Positions 1 to 9,664 of a stretch of 64,000 nucleotides of DNA are shown in pieces; position 1 is the stretch's first letter; every line of letters starts with the position of its first letter. Made by a program: the position numbers and the translations under genes. This stretch comes from a bacterium (lineage in GTDB: Bacteria; Planctomycetota; Planctomycetia; Planctomycetales; Planctomycetaceae): assembly GCA_016125225.1 (NCBI GenBank), contig WGME01000017.1, positions 124,001 to 188,000 of the forward strand, read 5' to 3'. Under the pieces are notes generated by a model. The model worked only from the letters and a program-made list of their open reading frames with translations, had not been told where the DNA came from and made no database searches.

Positions 1-362
1 AACAATTTGAACATTTTCTCAATCCGCAATTGCGAGAAACCCTGGCGGAAGAACTCCGGCAACCACAGCAGGACCCTCACGGTGCCACCATTCCGCCGGC
101 CAATCCTCCGGCCTCACAAAGCTAACGTATTCGTTATCCTTCGGGTGGTGGCGAGGTCACCTTACGTAATCGTTACGGACCTATCTAGCCGAACCGAAGA
201 ACTTCACGTAGTGTTCTATTGAACGCTGGCAAAAGAGCTTACGCTTGCATGGCTAGTTGTTCCCGCCGCGAAGTCTTGACCCAGAATACCTACGTGGTTC
301 GGGCTTTTCCCTCCAGCGGTGTTCGGAACAGACCCAGCCGTTTTCCATACGGTGCAATTGAG
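1..362. other. Upstream region of dabA, no supported gene
   Basis: I see no convincing gene here. A 71-codon open frame at 7-222 has no recognisable domain and no ribosome binding site. The frame of dabA stays open back to 219, but the 48 extra residues (rich in Arg, Cys and Ser) do not look like the start of a DabA protein. The region probably holds the promoter and 5' leader of the DAB operon. Confidence 0.4.
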
Positions 363-3300
363 ATGGCGTATTCACAGCCAATGTTACAATCCGAGATGGA
401 AACAACAGAGACGCTGACTGATGACTGGCTGCGTCAGGATATTGAAACGGCCGCTCAGTTACTGCCTGGTCAAGGACCCATTACCGCGTTTGCGTTCGTT
501 AACCCATTACAGGCCATGGAAGGGTTGCCTTTCGATGAAGGCCTGCAGTTGGGCAGCCGGTTGTACGGTTGCCAGCCCTATCTACCCGAAGGGCGTTATC
601 GTGAGATGCTCGAGAAGGGCCGCATTCGTTGCGAAGACCTGATCGAAGTTTTGCTGGAAACTCTGGGCGATCGCGCGGACCAATTGATCGGTCGACTAGG
701 CACACGCTTTCACTTCCAGTTGGCGATGCTGGAACACCCCCTGCGATTGGGGTCGTCGGCCGAACTCAAGTGGGTTGTGGCCGAATCGGATGCTTTGGTC
801 AAGTTTCGGCCGGAAGTCTCGGAGAAAACGCGTCAGTCAATGCTCCGACGAACGGAAGCCTGGCTGACTCTGCCGGAAGCAAATGCCGATGCTCCGGGTG
901 CGGAAAACGCGTTGCGTAAAGTGTTGCTGCAGCGGTTCGGTCACGATTTCGCAGACTGGTCGGAAGGACGCTGGACTCGCGTCTGCCTGAATCTGTTGTG
1001 GAATGTCTGTCGGCAGGGAGTGCATCAATCTCCGAATTCTCATCATGCTTCAACGACTGGCCCAATCCGTCCGCGGGATGTGATCTGGAATCTGCAGGGC
1101 GAAGATACCGATCAGCTTGTCCACGAGGTTTTGATTCGATTCTGCGCGGCCTATCTTGACCAAGGCCAGGCCGACTGGAGCATGCCGAACAGTGATCGCC
1201 GGTTCTGGCAAGCCTTCTGCGACTACTACAGCCAACCTGCTCGCATACGGCAACGCTGGTTAAAGCCCCTGCCCGCGATTCTTCAGCAATTACGTGCCTC
1301 GGAAACCGAGCCGTTGCAGTTGATTCGTAATATCCTGCATGGATTTGGCATTTCTCAGGCCGATGCTCCGAATTTTCTGCGGCAGTCGTTGCTCGCGTTT
1401 CGCGGTTGGGCCGGCATGATCTGGCATATGGAATCGCGTCCCGATCGTGTGCCTTTCCCGGTCGAGTCGGGCACGCTGATTGAATTCCTGGCGTTGCGGT
1501 TGCTGCTGGATCAACTAGCCGCCCAGCATTGTGCCAAAAAACTTAAACATGGTTCCGCGATCGTCTGGTCCGATCTCCGCCAGCAGGCTGGTCGCAAAGG
1601 GCGGACCCAGCATGCCCTGCAACTCGATCAGCGGGCCTTTCTGATCTTTCAATTGGCGCAGGTTCGAAACTGGCATCCGGTCGAACTTCTGCAGCAGTCG
1701 CCTCAGGAATGGCAAGTTTTACTGCAGGAAATCGAAGGTTTTTCCAATCTCGAACGCCGTCGGATCTATCATCATGCCTTCGAGCGTGCCTACCAGTCGA
1801 AGGCCCTCGATGCCATCGCGATTCATACCCGGCAGCCGTTGACGGAGCGTCCTGTTCCCAAGTTTCAGGCAGCCTTCTGCATCGATGCCCGTGAGGAGTC
1901 GTTTCGCCGGCATCTTGAAGCCGTTGAACCTGCAGCGGAAACGTTCGGGACGGCCGGTTTCTTTGCCGTGGCGATGCAGTTCCGTGGCGTGGCCGATGCC
2001 TACTATGCCACGCTTTGTCCCATTGTGGTAAAACCCAAGCACTGGGTTTCGGAAGATGTGGCACTCACGGAAGAAGAGGTCCATCGTCGACGCGCCCTGG
2101 TCCGGCGAACGCTCGGCGCTGCGTCACGGCAGTTTCAGGTTGGCAGCCGCAGTTTTGCCAGTGGTGCCTTGCTGTCGGCAGGTATGGGTGTGCTAGCCTC
2201 CGTTCCCCTGGTGATGAGCGTGATGTTCCCCCGCTGGAGCAGCCGGGTACAGGCATCGGCCCGTCAGTGGTTGGCACCGCCGCGTCTGACCCGATTGCGA
2301 CTCGAACGAACCGCCGAAACGCCGGGGCCGAATAACGGGGGCATTGGCTACAATATCGATGAAATGACCGATATCTGTCGTCGATCACTGCAGGACATCG
2401 GCTTGACACACCGGTTCGCCCGCATGGTTTTCATGTGTGGCCATGGCAGCGAATGTCTCAACAATCCGCATAAGTCTGCCTACGATTGCGGGGCCTGCTC
2501 CGGGAATCCGGGTGGCCCGAATGCTCGCGCTCTGGCTGCGATGTTGAACGACATTCGTGTGCGGACCAACCTGTCAAAAATCGGTATCGAAATTCCGCTC
2601 ACGACGGTATTCATCGGCGCACAACACAATACCTGTAACGACACGTTCGAGTACTTCGATCTCGATCTTGTTCCCACATCGCATCTGGATGATTTTCGGG
2701 CAGCACGTGCGGCATTGGAAAAGGCTTGTGAACTCAATGCCTTGGAACGTTGTCGCCGCTTCGCTTCGGTCCCCAGGCAACTGACTCCCGCTCAGGCCTA
2801 TCGCATCGTTGCACAACGGGCCGAAGATCTGGCGGAAACGCGTCCTGAGTATGGCAATTGCACGAATGCCATGTGTGTGGTCGGCCGGAGAGATCGCACG
2901 CGTGGGTTGTTTCTCGATCGTCGGTCATTTCTGATGTCTTATGATCCGACGCAGGATGACAGTGAAGCTACCGTTTTGGGACGCATCCTGGGAGCCGTGG
3001 TTCCGGTTTGTTCGGGGATCAATCTGCAATACACTCTGTCGAACATCGATCCAGTCGGTTGGGGCTGCGGGACTAAGTTGCCGCATAATGTGTCTGCCCT
3101 GCTGGGTGTGATGGATGGTGCTGCGAGTGATTTGCGCTCGGGGTTGCCGTGGCAAGGTTGTGACATTCATGAACCGATGCGGTTGCTTTTCGTGATGGAA
3201 ACCACGCCCGATGCGATTCGAAAAGTGATGTCGCGTAATGAGGGTGTCCGCAACATCCTCGAAAATGGCTGGGTCCAACTGTCGCTGCTCGACCCCGTGA

Positions 3301-3461
3301 CGTCAAAAATCACGGTCTATCGCCAGGGGGAATTCCATCCCCATGTGTCGCGAACCAGTCAATTGCCACGAGTGACTGATTGGGCCGACTGGTTTGTCGG
3401 TAAAGAAGACAATCTGGGATTTGTTGAGCGCTGCGAGGAAGTGAGCACGCAAACGCCATGA
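363..3461 (+). CDS. dabA: DabA, zinc-binding subunit of DAB inorganic carbon uptake system (DUF2309)
   Basis: This is the 1032-residue cytoplasmic subunit of the DAB complex, a beta-carbonic-anhydrase-like protein that in characterised members hydrates CO2 to bicarbonate when coupled to the ion flux of its membrane partner. The four expected zinc-site residues are visible: C506 and D508 in an FCIDAREESF motif, H694 in CGHGSE, and C709 in DCGACSGNPGG, with the same 15-residue H-to-C spacing as in known DabA. I chose the ATG at 363 because upstream residues are not DabA-like. The stop codon overlaps the ATG of the next gene (ATGA), which implies translational coupling. The family assignment is firm; activity in this organism is inferred. 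Confidence 0.93.
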   Translation: MAYSQPMLQSEMETTETLTDDWLRQDIETAAQLLPGQGPITAFAFVNPLQAMEGLPFDEGLQLGSRLYGCQPYLPEGRYREMLEKGRIRCEDLIEVLLETLGDRADQLIGRLGTRFHFQLAMLEHPLRLGSSAELKWVVAESDALVKFRPEVSEKTRQSMLRRTEAWLTLPEANADAPGAENALRKVLLQRFGHDFADWSEGRWTRVCLNLLWNVCRQGVHQSPNSHHASTTGPIRPRDVIWNLQGEDTDQLVHEVLIRFCAAYLDQGQADWSMPNSDRRFWQAFCDYYSQPARIRQRWLKPLPAILQQLRASETEPLQLIRNILHGFGISQADAPNFLRQSLLAFRGWAGMIWHMESRPDRVPFPVESGTLIEFLALRLLLDQLAAQHCAKKLKHGSAIVWSDLRQQAGRKGRTQHALQLDQRAFLIFQLAQVRNWHPVELLQQSPQEWQVLLQEIEGFSNLERRRIYHHAFERAYQSKALDAIAIHTRQPLTERPVPKFQAAFCIDAREESFRRHLEAVEPAAETFGTAGFFAVAMQFRGVADAYYATLCPIVVKPKHWVSEDVALTEEEVHRRRALVRRTLGAASRQFQVGSRSFASGALLSAGMGVLASVPLVMSVMFPRWSSRVQASARQWLAPPRLTRLRLERTAETPGPNNGGIGYNIDEMTDICRRSLQDIGLTHRFARMVFMCGHGSECLNNPHKSAYDCGACSGNPGGPNARALAAMLNDIRVRTNLSKIGIEIPLTTVFIGAQHNTCNDTFEYFDLDLVPTSHLDDFRAARAALEKACELNALERCRRFASVPRQLTPAQAYRIVAQRAEDLAETRPEYGNCTNAMCVVGRRDRTRGLFLDRRSFLMSYDPTQDDSEATVLGRILGAVVPVCSGINLQYTLSNIDPVGWGCGTKLPHNVSALLGVMDGAASDLRSGLPWQGCDIHEPMRLLFVMETTPDAIRKVMSRNEGVRNILENGWVQLSLLDPVTSKITVYRQGEFHPHVSRTSQLPRVTDWADWFVGKEDNLGFVERCEEVSTQTP

Positions 3462-4849
3462 GCATCTCCATCGGCCTGTCGTTGTTGAGCCTGCTGGTAC
3501 TGGGGGCTCCCACGGCCTTATTTGCCAGCCTCGGCATTGTGACGCTGCTGGGCATTCCCCTTCAGGAACGCACGATCAGCCGGGCGACGCTAATCACGAC
3601 TTTAACGGGTCTGGTGGCTGCACTCGGCATTCTGGCCGTGATGCTGACGACTGGCTCTCGATTTGTCCCGATCGACTTGGGCAACTGGGTCGATGTGGAA
3701 AGTCTGCATTTTCATTTTCATGTCAAATTTGTCTTTGATCGACTCTCGGTTCCCTTCGTCATTCTCACGTTTCTGCTGTGTGGCACGATCAGCGCCTTTA
3801 CCAGCCGGTATCTCCATCGTGAGCCGGGGTTCACGCGGTTTTTCCTGCTCTATTCGATGTTTCTGCTCGGCATGGTGGTCTCGACAGCGGCAGGGACCAT
3901 CGAAATCCTTTTCAGCGGCTGGGAACTGGTCGGGCTTTCTTCGGCCATGCTCGTCGCCTACTTTCTGGAACGCGCCAATCCTGCGATCAATGGTTTGCGG
4001 GTCTGGACGGTTTACCGCGTCTCAGATGCGGCCTTTCTGGTGGCAGCCATTGCCCTGCATCACTGGGCCGGTGAAGGAGACTTTGCCCGCATGGTGGGGG
4101 AAGGTACCTGGCCCAGCGGGCATTCGCTCTTAACTCCACAGCAGGCACTGTGGGTGGGGCCACTCCTGATTATTGCTGCGGCCGGTAAATCGGCGTTGAT
4201 TCCGTTCTCCGGATGGTTACCCCGTGCGATGGAAGGCCCGACACCCTCCAGTGCGGTCTTTTACGGTTCGCTTTCCGTGCACTTGGGAGCATTTCTACTG
4301 CTTCGCATCAGCCCCGTGCTGGAAATGTCGGTGTTTCTCTCAGGATCGGTCGTGATCCTCGGACTCGCGACCGCTGCCTTTGCTTCGATGGCTTCACGTG
4401 TGCAGACCGATATCAAAAGTTCGTTGGCGTTTGCCTCGCTGTCACAAGTGGGGGTGATTATCGCGGAGATCGGTTTTGGTCTGCGCTATATCGCCTTGGT
4501 GCATATGCTGGGGCATGCCTGTCTGCGGACTCTGCAGTTGCTACGGGCTCCCTCTTTCCTCCGCGACCATATGGAAATGGAAAATGCCCTGGGGGCTCGC
4601 CTGACTCAATACCAGGGCTTCTGGGAAATGGTGCTGCCCCAAACCCTGCGCGACCGGTTGTATCGCTTCGCACTGGAGCGTGGTTACCTCGATGTCGCTC
4701 TTGATGAATACATTGTGTCGCCCTTGGTAGGCTTACTGCAGCAATGCGATCGCTGGGAACGCCGCTGGACGGAATTTCTGGATGGTGATGCCGACCTGGA
4801 ATCGGACCATGTGCCAGTGGTGACTGACTCTCTGGAGGAGTGGCAATGA
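3458..4849 (+). CDS. dabB: DabB-like proton-conducting membrane subunit (NuoL/MrpA family)
   Basis: This 463-residue polytopic membrane protein belongs to the antiporter-like family of complex I subunits and is the expected cation channel partner of DabA. Visible family features are E156 in WELVGLSSAM, K244 in GKSALIPFSGWLPRAMEGPTP, and a late HACLRTLQLLRAPSF segment that resembles DabB proteins. These charged residues lie on the proton path in complex I homologues. It overlaps dabA by four bases and the next gene by four bases, so all three are one translationally coupled unit. It is somewhat shorter than classical DabB or NuoL, and a second antiporter-like protein follows. Confidence 0.87.
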   Translation: MSISIGLSLLSLLVLGAPTALFASLGIVTLLGIPLQERTISRATLITTLTGLVAALGILAVMLTTGSRFVPIDLGNWVDVESLHFHFHVKFVFDRLSVPFVILTFLLCGTISAFTSRYLHREPGFTRFFLLYSMFLLGMVVSTAAGTIEILFSGWELVGLSSAMLVAYFLERANPAINGLRVWTVYRVSDAAFLVAAIALHHWAGEGDFARMVGEGTWPSGHSLLTPQQALWVGPLLIIAAAGKSALIPFSGWLPRAMEGPTPSSAVFYGSLSVHLGAFLLLRISPVLEMSVFLSGSVVILGLATAAFASMASRVQTDIKSSLAFASLSQVGVIIAEIGFGLRYIALVHMLGHACLRTLQLLRAPSFLRDHMEMENALGARLTQYQGFWEMVLPQTLRDRLYRFALERGYLDVALDEYIVSPLVGLLQQCDRWERRWTEFLDGDADLESDHVPVVTDSLEEWQ

Positions 4850-6348
4850 GCGAACTTCATCTGCCAGCCCTGGAACTGGCGATTGTTTTACCATTGATCG
4901 GGGCTTTCTATCTGCGTCGATGCCAGGACGGTGTCGAAGCCCGACTGCACAGCCTGATCTTCCTCACAGCGACGATGTTTCTGTCGATGGTGGCGTCCTG
5001 GGATTTCGGTCTGCTGCACGCCTTTGAAGCTCATGACCGCTGGGATCTGGCTTCGCGAATTCTCGGCCCCGATACGCTGGTGATTGATGAACTCAGTGCG
5101 CCGTTGATCCCATTGTCGGCGTTGTTATATCTGTTGACTGGACTCTCCACGCTGCGAACCAAAGTGCATCGCGTCTCGTTTAGCGGCCTCCTCGTCTCGG
5201 AATCGATCCTGCTGGCGACACTGAGTTGCAAAGACCCGTGGGGGATTATCGTCCTGTTGATTCTGGGGACGATCCCGCCATTTCTGGAATTGCAGCATCG
5301 CAACAAGTCAACACGCTGTTTCAGCATCCATATGGGGCTGTTTCTAACATTGCTGGTCATCAGTTGGGCCATCATTGATCGCGTGCCTGATGGGCAACCC
5401 ATTCCGGTCTGGGCCCTCGGCGGACTGATGTTCGCGATTCTCATCCGCAGCGGTTGCATTCCCGTTCACTGCTGGATGACCGACCTGTTCGAGAAGGCCA
5501 CGTTTGCCTCGGCGTTGCTGTTCGTGACGCCAATGGTGGGGGCCTATGCCGCAATGCGGTTACTGGTCCCTATCTCGCCCGACTGGGTCTTGCGGACGGT
5601 GGCCCTTATTTCACTGCTGACGTCAGTCTATGCGGCTGGGATGGCGTTGGTGCAACGCGAAACCCGGCGGTTGTTCTGCTACCTCTTCCTGAGTCATGCC
5701 TCACTGGTGCTGGTCGGATTGGAACTGGCGACTCCGGAAGGTTTGGCGGGCGGCTTAGCCGTCTGGTTATCGGTGGGGCTGTCGCTGGGGGGATTTGGAC
5801 TCACGCTGCGTGCTATTGAAGCGCGGATGGGGCGCTTGTCCCTCACCAGCTTTCATGGCCTGTACGAGCATATGCCCGTGCTGGCGAGTTTCTTTCTGTT
5901 GACCGGGCTCGGTAGCGTGGGCTTCCCCGGCACCATTGGATTTATTGCCACCGAAATGCTCATCGATGGGGCGGTGCAGGTCTATCCATATTCGGGGATG
6001 GCGATGGTGATTGCGGCCGCTTTGAACAGCATTGCGGTTATGCGGGTCTTCTTTCGCATCTTCACGGGGACACGACACTTCGCCACGGTCTCGATTCGCA
6101 TTCGTCCGCAGGAACGCTGGGCTGTGTTAACGCTTTCCGCCCTGATCATCGGCGGCGGGCTCTATCCGCAACCCGGCATTACCTCGCGACATCACGCCGC
6201 GGTCGCTTTGCTCAAACAGCGGGAAAAGGTACTGGGTGTGCCTTCGACACCCATCGTGCCCGAACATCCGCATGAAGAGGTTTCTGAAACGCACGCCCAC
6301 GTGGAGCAATCACCTCAAGCGGTCACTTCCATGGCGACCATCCCGTAG
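4846..6348 (+). CDS. Second antiporter-like membrane subunit of the DAB operon (NuoM/L-like)
   Basis: This protein of 500 residues has about a dozen hydrophobic segments and aligns by pattern with complex I NuoM/NuoL-like subunits (IPVHCWMTD near residues 205-213 corresponds to the family's P-x-HxWLPDA segment). The usual lysine before this segment is replaced by R201. The C-terminus is soluble and rich in His and Glu (PEHPHEEVSETHAHVEQS), which could bind metal or stay disordered. I chose the ATG at 4846 because a GGAGGAG Shine-Dalgarno sits five bases upstream; a GTG at 4840 is also in frame. Its presence means the DAB membrane part here has two channel-like proteins rather than one. Confidence 0.8.
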   Translation: MSELHLPALELAIVLPLIGAFYLRRCQDGVEARLHSLIFLTATMFLSMVASWDFGLLHAFEAHDRWDLASRILGPDTLVIDELSAPLIPLSALLYLLTGLSTLRTKVHRVSFSGLLVSESILLATLSCKDPWGIIVLLILGTIPPFLELQHRNKSTRCFSIHMGLFLTLLVISWAIIDRVPDGQPIPVWALGGLMFAILIRSGCIPVHCWMTDLFEKATFASALLFVTPMVGAYAAMRLLVPISPDWVLRTVALISLLTSVYAAGMALVQRETRRLFCYLFLSHASLVLVGLELATPEGLAGGLAVWLSVGLSLGGFGLTLRAIEARMGRLSLTSFHGLYEHMPVLASFFLLTGLGSVGFPGTIGFIATEMLIDGAVQVYPYSGMAMVIAAALNSIAVMRVFFRIFTGTRHFATVSIRIRPQERWAVLTLSALIIGGGLYPQPGITSRHHAAVALLKQREKVLGVPSTPIVPEHPHEEVSETHAHVEQSPQAVTSMATIP

Positions 6349-6395
6349 CCGGGTGTCTGATCCGTGTGAATCCGAGTGCGACTCGGCCACAACGA

Positions 6396-6438
6396 AAACA
6401 GGCCCCGCTGTCAGTGTCACCGACAGCGGGGCCTGTTT
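6396..6438. terminator. Bidirectional hairpin terminator between convergent genes
   Basis: A perfect 17-bp stem (6396-6412 with 6422-6438, core GGCCCCGCTGTC / GACAGCGGGGCC) closes a nine-base loop. The stem ends are A-rich on the left and T-rich on the right, so it can end transcription of the DAB operon from the left and of the minus-strand gene at 6463-6984 from the right. Confidence 0.88.
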
Positions 6439-6462
6439 GTTTTGGTCAAAGCGAGGCTTGAA

Positions 6463-6984
6463 TCAGCGGGTATTCATCGGACGGCTGGCATCGGCCGGGC
6501 TGGTGAGTGCCTCGTACAACCCGCCCCCGCCACAACATTGGGGCTCTTCGTCGACGGTCGGTGCCACCGTTTTTCGGGATGATTTGTTTCCAGGCTGACG
6601 AGCCGGATAGGCACACACCCGCTCGCTTTCAATCCCAGCGAAGAAGCCGGAGTCGCCGTCATCAGTTTCAATTTTCCCGGCGATAAAGCGACCTCCCATG
6701 AAGTCGAGCATGGTGTAGACTGGGTTTTCGGGAGATTCGATTTCCACTTCGTAGTACGAGAAGAAGAAGATGCTCTCTTCGCTCCATTCGCCGGTGATCA
6801 ACCCAAACGATGCGATGAAGTCGTTATCGTCCGTGAACTGGAAGCAATCGGTGTTGAAGAAGTCGAGGAACATCACGATCGTGAAGTAGTTCTTGCCACC
6901 GATATCGGCTGACGCCGTCCGGGGTGTGATGAGCAGAAGGGTCAAAGCACTCCACAGCAGCAAAGCGGGCAGACGAGGCAACAT
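6463..6984 (-). CDS. Exported hypothetical protein
   Basis: The 173-residue product begins with a clear signal peptide (MLPRLPALLLWSALTLL, predicted cleavage after TASA). The mature part is acidic and aromatic (FFSYYEVEIE and similar) and ends with a CCGGGG segment. I recognise no family. The ATG at 6984 is preceded by CAGGAG at a good distance and is preferred over the in-frame TTG at 6987. It converges on the DAB operon across the terminator at 6396-6438. No function can be assigned. Confidence 0.65.
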   Translation of the reverse strand: MLPRLPALLLWSALTLLLITPRTASADIGGKNYFTIVMFLDFFNTDCFQFTDDNDFIASFGLITGEWSEESIFFFSYYEVEIESPENPVYTMLDFMGGRFIAGKIETDDGDSGFFAGIESERVCAYPARQPGNKSSRKTVAPTVDEEPQCCGGGGLYEALTSPADASRPMNTR

Positions 6985-7065
6985 CAACAGCTCCTGAGCA
7001 ACAAATGCGTGATGGTCGACACCGCTCTATTCTGTGCGGGGAGGGCACCGCTCGCCAGATAAGAT

Positions 7066-8619
7066 TCAGGGTTGTCCGGCGGCTGCCGAAGACTTCAGGG
7101 CCTGTTGTACAGCATCGGCCGGCCCTTTCAGTAGCTTCGCCAGAATGTCCGGATGTTCCGCGGCGACGTTGCTGTGTTCCTGGGGATCATGTTCCAGATC
7201 GAAAAGCAGAAGCTGCTGATTTTCCGGGTTGTAACGGGCCTTCCACGGACCGCTCCGAACAGCCTGCGCCACCGGTCGGTTGGATGTTTTCCAATAAAGC
7301 AAATCGGCCGATGTGCGTGCCTTGCCATCAAAGAGGGGCAGCAGCAAGCGTCCATCGCTGACCACCTCTGGAGCACTGGCGACACCGATGGCTTTGAGTG
7401 TCGGCAAGAGATCCCAGGCCGCTGTCACACTCGTGTTGACCGTTCCCGGTGACGTATGTCCCGGCCATTGAATCAACAGCGGCACCCGCAGATTCTCCTC
7501 GCTCAAGGGTGCCACATCGGCTGCGGGGCTACGACCAGTTAACGCCGTCACAACCACGCAGGTCTGTTGTTGCAAACCCTGCTCGGTGATCTGCGACAAA
7601 ACGGTCGAAATCGCACCGTCCCACGCCTCCCCTTGTGCTGCGGAAGACAATTCAGGACAACGTGGTAGCCGCATGTGTAAGAAGAGCGGTCGCGTTCGTT
7701 GAGGCTGACGCTTGAGCAACGCAGCCGCATCGGTCGACTGGAGTTCCCAGATCGATACGGTGGATTGACCGTTCGTATTATCAGAGATTGTCATCGATCC
7801 ATCGCCGCTCCCCCAGTGCTGCGGGTACTGCGGGCAACTCTTCGGGGATTTGTCCGGCATTTGCCAGAGTCCCGACCAGTGGTCCCAACCACTATCCAGC
7901 GGGCTGACAGGGCTGGTCCAGGGGCCGATCATGGCCGTGTCGTAGCCCGCTTTCCATAACAGGTGGGAGAGGGTGTGACGATCGGACGCCCGTAATGTCC
8001 GTGGTTGATTAACCGGGTGCGTGGCATGGCCGGTGTTCTGTCCGGTCATCAGCGACCAGAACCCCGACTCGGTGTCACTGCCGCCGGCGTAGTGCTGCGA
8101 AAAGACCAACCCCTGGCTGGCCCAGTCGCTCCAGTGAGGGAGATCGAAGGCATCGGTCGGCGACGCATCGCCCCATTCGTCGACCGTGATCAGAACGATG
8201 TGCGGAGCTTGACGGGCGATGCCCACGCTCGGACCGCGTTGCAGTCGCCGCAGAGCCTCCCGGTTTTGTGCTTTGGTGCGCGACCAGAGTTCATGGGCCT
8301 GATCGAGAGAGTCCATCAAATCCTGCTGCACACCGGCTTCGTCAAGAATCTGCGAGGTCCGGACCTGCTCGCGGAGGGCTTCAACCAGTCCGCGTGTCGG
8401 GCGCGGTTGTTGAGTCTCGTGGACAGGTGAAACGTCAGTGGGTTTAACGGCGGTTGCTGATGGCCGGGGTTGTAGCGATTGTGTCGGTTCCTGTGCCCAG
8501 ATGAGCCGATCGCTGGTTCCATTCAACAGCAGTCTGCCACTGCTCACGTAGGTCAGTGCAACAGTCGCCAGAACTCCCAAACCAAGGAAACCTAACGAGA
8601 CCCGGAACAATGCGCGCAT
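7066..8619 (-). CDS. Sulfatase/alkaline-phosphatase-fold protein lacking the catalytic motif
   Basis: The 517-residue product has an N-terminal membrane or signal segment (residues 8-26), a polar linker, then a sulfatase-like domain from about residue 138 (HIVLITVDEWGD). Sulfatases need C/S-x-P-x-R, whose Cys or Ser becomes formylglycine. The equivalent stretch here is GGSDTESGFWSLMTGQ (residues 179-194), where the LMTG end of the motif is kept but Cys, Pro and Arg are gone. The first metal-binding pair DD is reduced to DE (147-148). The fold and length are typical, with a TVTSVTAAWDLLPT-like segment and a C-terminal DLEHDPQEHSN segment, so I read it as a pseudo-enzyme rather than a decayed gene, since the frame is intact. 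Confidence 0.78.
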   Translation of the reverse strand: MRALFRVSLGFLGLGVLATVALTYVSSGRLLLNGTSDRLIWAQEPTQSLQPRPSATAVKPTDVSPVHETQQPRPTRGLVEALREQVRTSQILDEAGVQQDLMDSLDQAHELWSRTKAQNREALRRLQRGPSVGIARQAPHIVLITVDEWGDASPTDAFDLPHWSDWASQGLVFSQHYAGGSDTESGFWSLMTGQNTGHATHPVNQPRTLRASDRHTLSHLLWKAGYDTAMIGPWTSPVSPLDSGWDHWSGLWQMPDKSPKSCPQYPQHWGSGDGSMTISDNTNGQSTVSIWELQSTDAAALLKRQPQRTRPLFLHMRLPRCPELSSAAQGEAWDGAISTVLSQITEQGLQQQTCVVVTALTGRSPAADVAPLSEENLRVPLLIQWPGHTSPGTVNTSVTAAWDLLPTLKAIGVASAPEVVSDGRLLLPLFDGKARTSADLLYWKTSNRPVAQAVRSGPWKARYNPENQQLLLFDLEHDPQEHSNVAAEHPDILAKLLKGPADAVQQALKSSAAAGQP

Positions 8620-8922
8620 ACTTTTGCCTCCTGCTGTTCACGCGATGCAATCGGTATGCCGTCAGCAACGAATACACGGGTCGAACCGAGGTGTTGCATT
8701 TCAGAAACAGCGAAGACTTTGCGGAGTCTTCGTGGCTGTCGGGCCACGTTGACTCCCCCGGATCTAACATCTGTGGGTCTGTCGCCGCGAGTGAGTGGCG
8801 GGAATTGCCGAATCGCATGATTGCGGGATGTCGGTGTCGGCGGATTCTGCCGATCTGATGCGTGGCAACTCCCATACTGGTGACGCTGGCCGCCCAGCTG
8901 CGGCGATTGTTGAGGACCCATT
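8620..8922. other. Divergent intergenic region
   Basis: These roughly 300 bases separate the minus-strand sulfatase-like gene from the plus-strand gene at 8923 and should contain both promoters. I see no gene and no strong hairpin. Short open frames here are GC-driven shadows without recognisable domains. Confidence 0.5.
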
Positions 8923-9627
8923 ATGCAGACACTCGCAGCCCTGCTTCTTCTGGGACAGATCGAAGTCGTCTCAGACTCTCAAGGCATTCCCCCCCGCAGA
9001 CTTCCCAGCGATATGATCGCGGTTCAATACGAAGTTCCTCCGCGTGCGGCGCTCCCGAAACTGGCACAAGTTCCGCCCCCGCCTCCCGCGGAAGACGGTG
9101 TTCAACCTGTTCCGGCTGAGATGGCTCCGGCACCGGTCGCGATGCCCGTCACGGAACCCGCACTGGGTTACTCGCTGGATCAACCGATGGCCGGCTGTTG
9201 CAGCGATGGCGGTTGTGAGCCGTGGGTCAGTTGTTGTGATGCCGGAACCGGTTGTCCCCATTGCCAAGGGGCGGGTGGCTGTCCGACCTGCATGTATCAG
9301 AAGAACGATGGTTGCCTGTGCAAACTGAACAGCACCTACGATCTGTATCCTCACTACGCCTACTATCCTCGTTACCACGGCTACTACTACTTCCGTCCGT
9401 ATAATTATCAGACCATCGCCGAGCATCAACAGTTTGCTGCCTGCATCGGTCTCGATCCGCGGATGCCCTACTCTCTCAGCGGGTTTGACCGGATTTACGC
9501 GGGCTTCCCGCAGAAGTATCCTCGCGATCGCAGCCCGCTGACATCGACGATGCCCACTGGCAGCGGTTTGCCCCAACTGGAAGACCTGATCACAACGTTA
9601 CCCACACCGCCGCAACCGCAGCCGTAA
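8923..9627 (+). CDS. Exported Pro/Cys/Tyr-rich hypothetical protein
   Basis: The 234-residue product starts with a short hydrophobic segment (MQTLAALLLLGQ) that may be a weak signal peptide. It then has a Pro-rich linker (residues 40-80), a Cys/Gly-rich central part with many paired cysteines (CCSDGGCEP, SCCDAGTGCPHC, CPTCMY), a Tyr-rich stretch (YPHYAYYPRYHGYYY) and a Pro-rich tail. This layout is common in planctomycete surface proteins of unknown role and could be disulfide cross-linked. It is followed 37 bases later by another exported protein in the same direction, probably co-transcribed. Confidence 0.7.
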   Translation: MQTLAALLLLGQIEVVSDSQGIPPRRLPSDMIAVQYEVPPRAALPKLAQVPPPPPAEDGVQPVPAEMAPAPVAMPVTEPALGYSLDQPMAGCCSDGGCEPWVSCCDAGTGCPHCQGAGGCPTCMYQKNDGCLCKLNSTYDLYPHYAYYPRYHGYYYFRPYNYQTIAEHQQFAACIGLDPRMPYSLSGFDRIYAGFPQKYPRDRSPLTSTMPTGSGLPQLEDLITTLPTPPQPQP

Positions 9628-9664
9628 CTGTTGTGGCTGTCTGTCTTTCCCATGAAGTGATTCT

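Noticed and set aside
7-222. A 71-codon open frame upstream of dabA
   Set aside because: No domain, no ribosome binding site, and Arg/Pro/Ser-rich shadow composition.
1515-2409. Long open frames antisense to dabA, up to 173 codons
   Set aside because: They overlap a well supported gene and have the composition expected from its GC-rich third codon positions.
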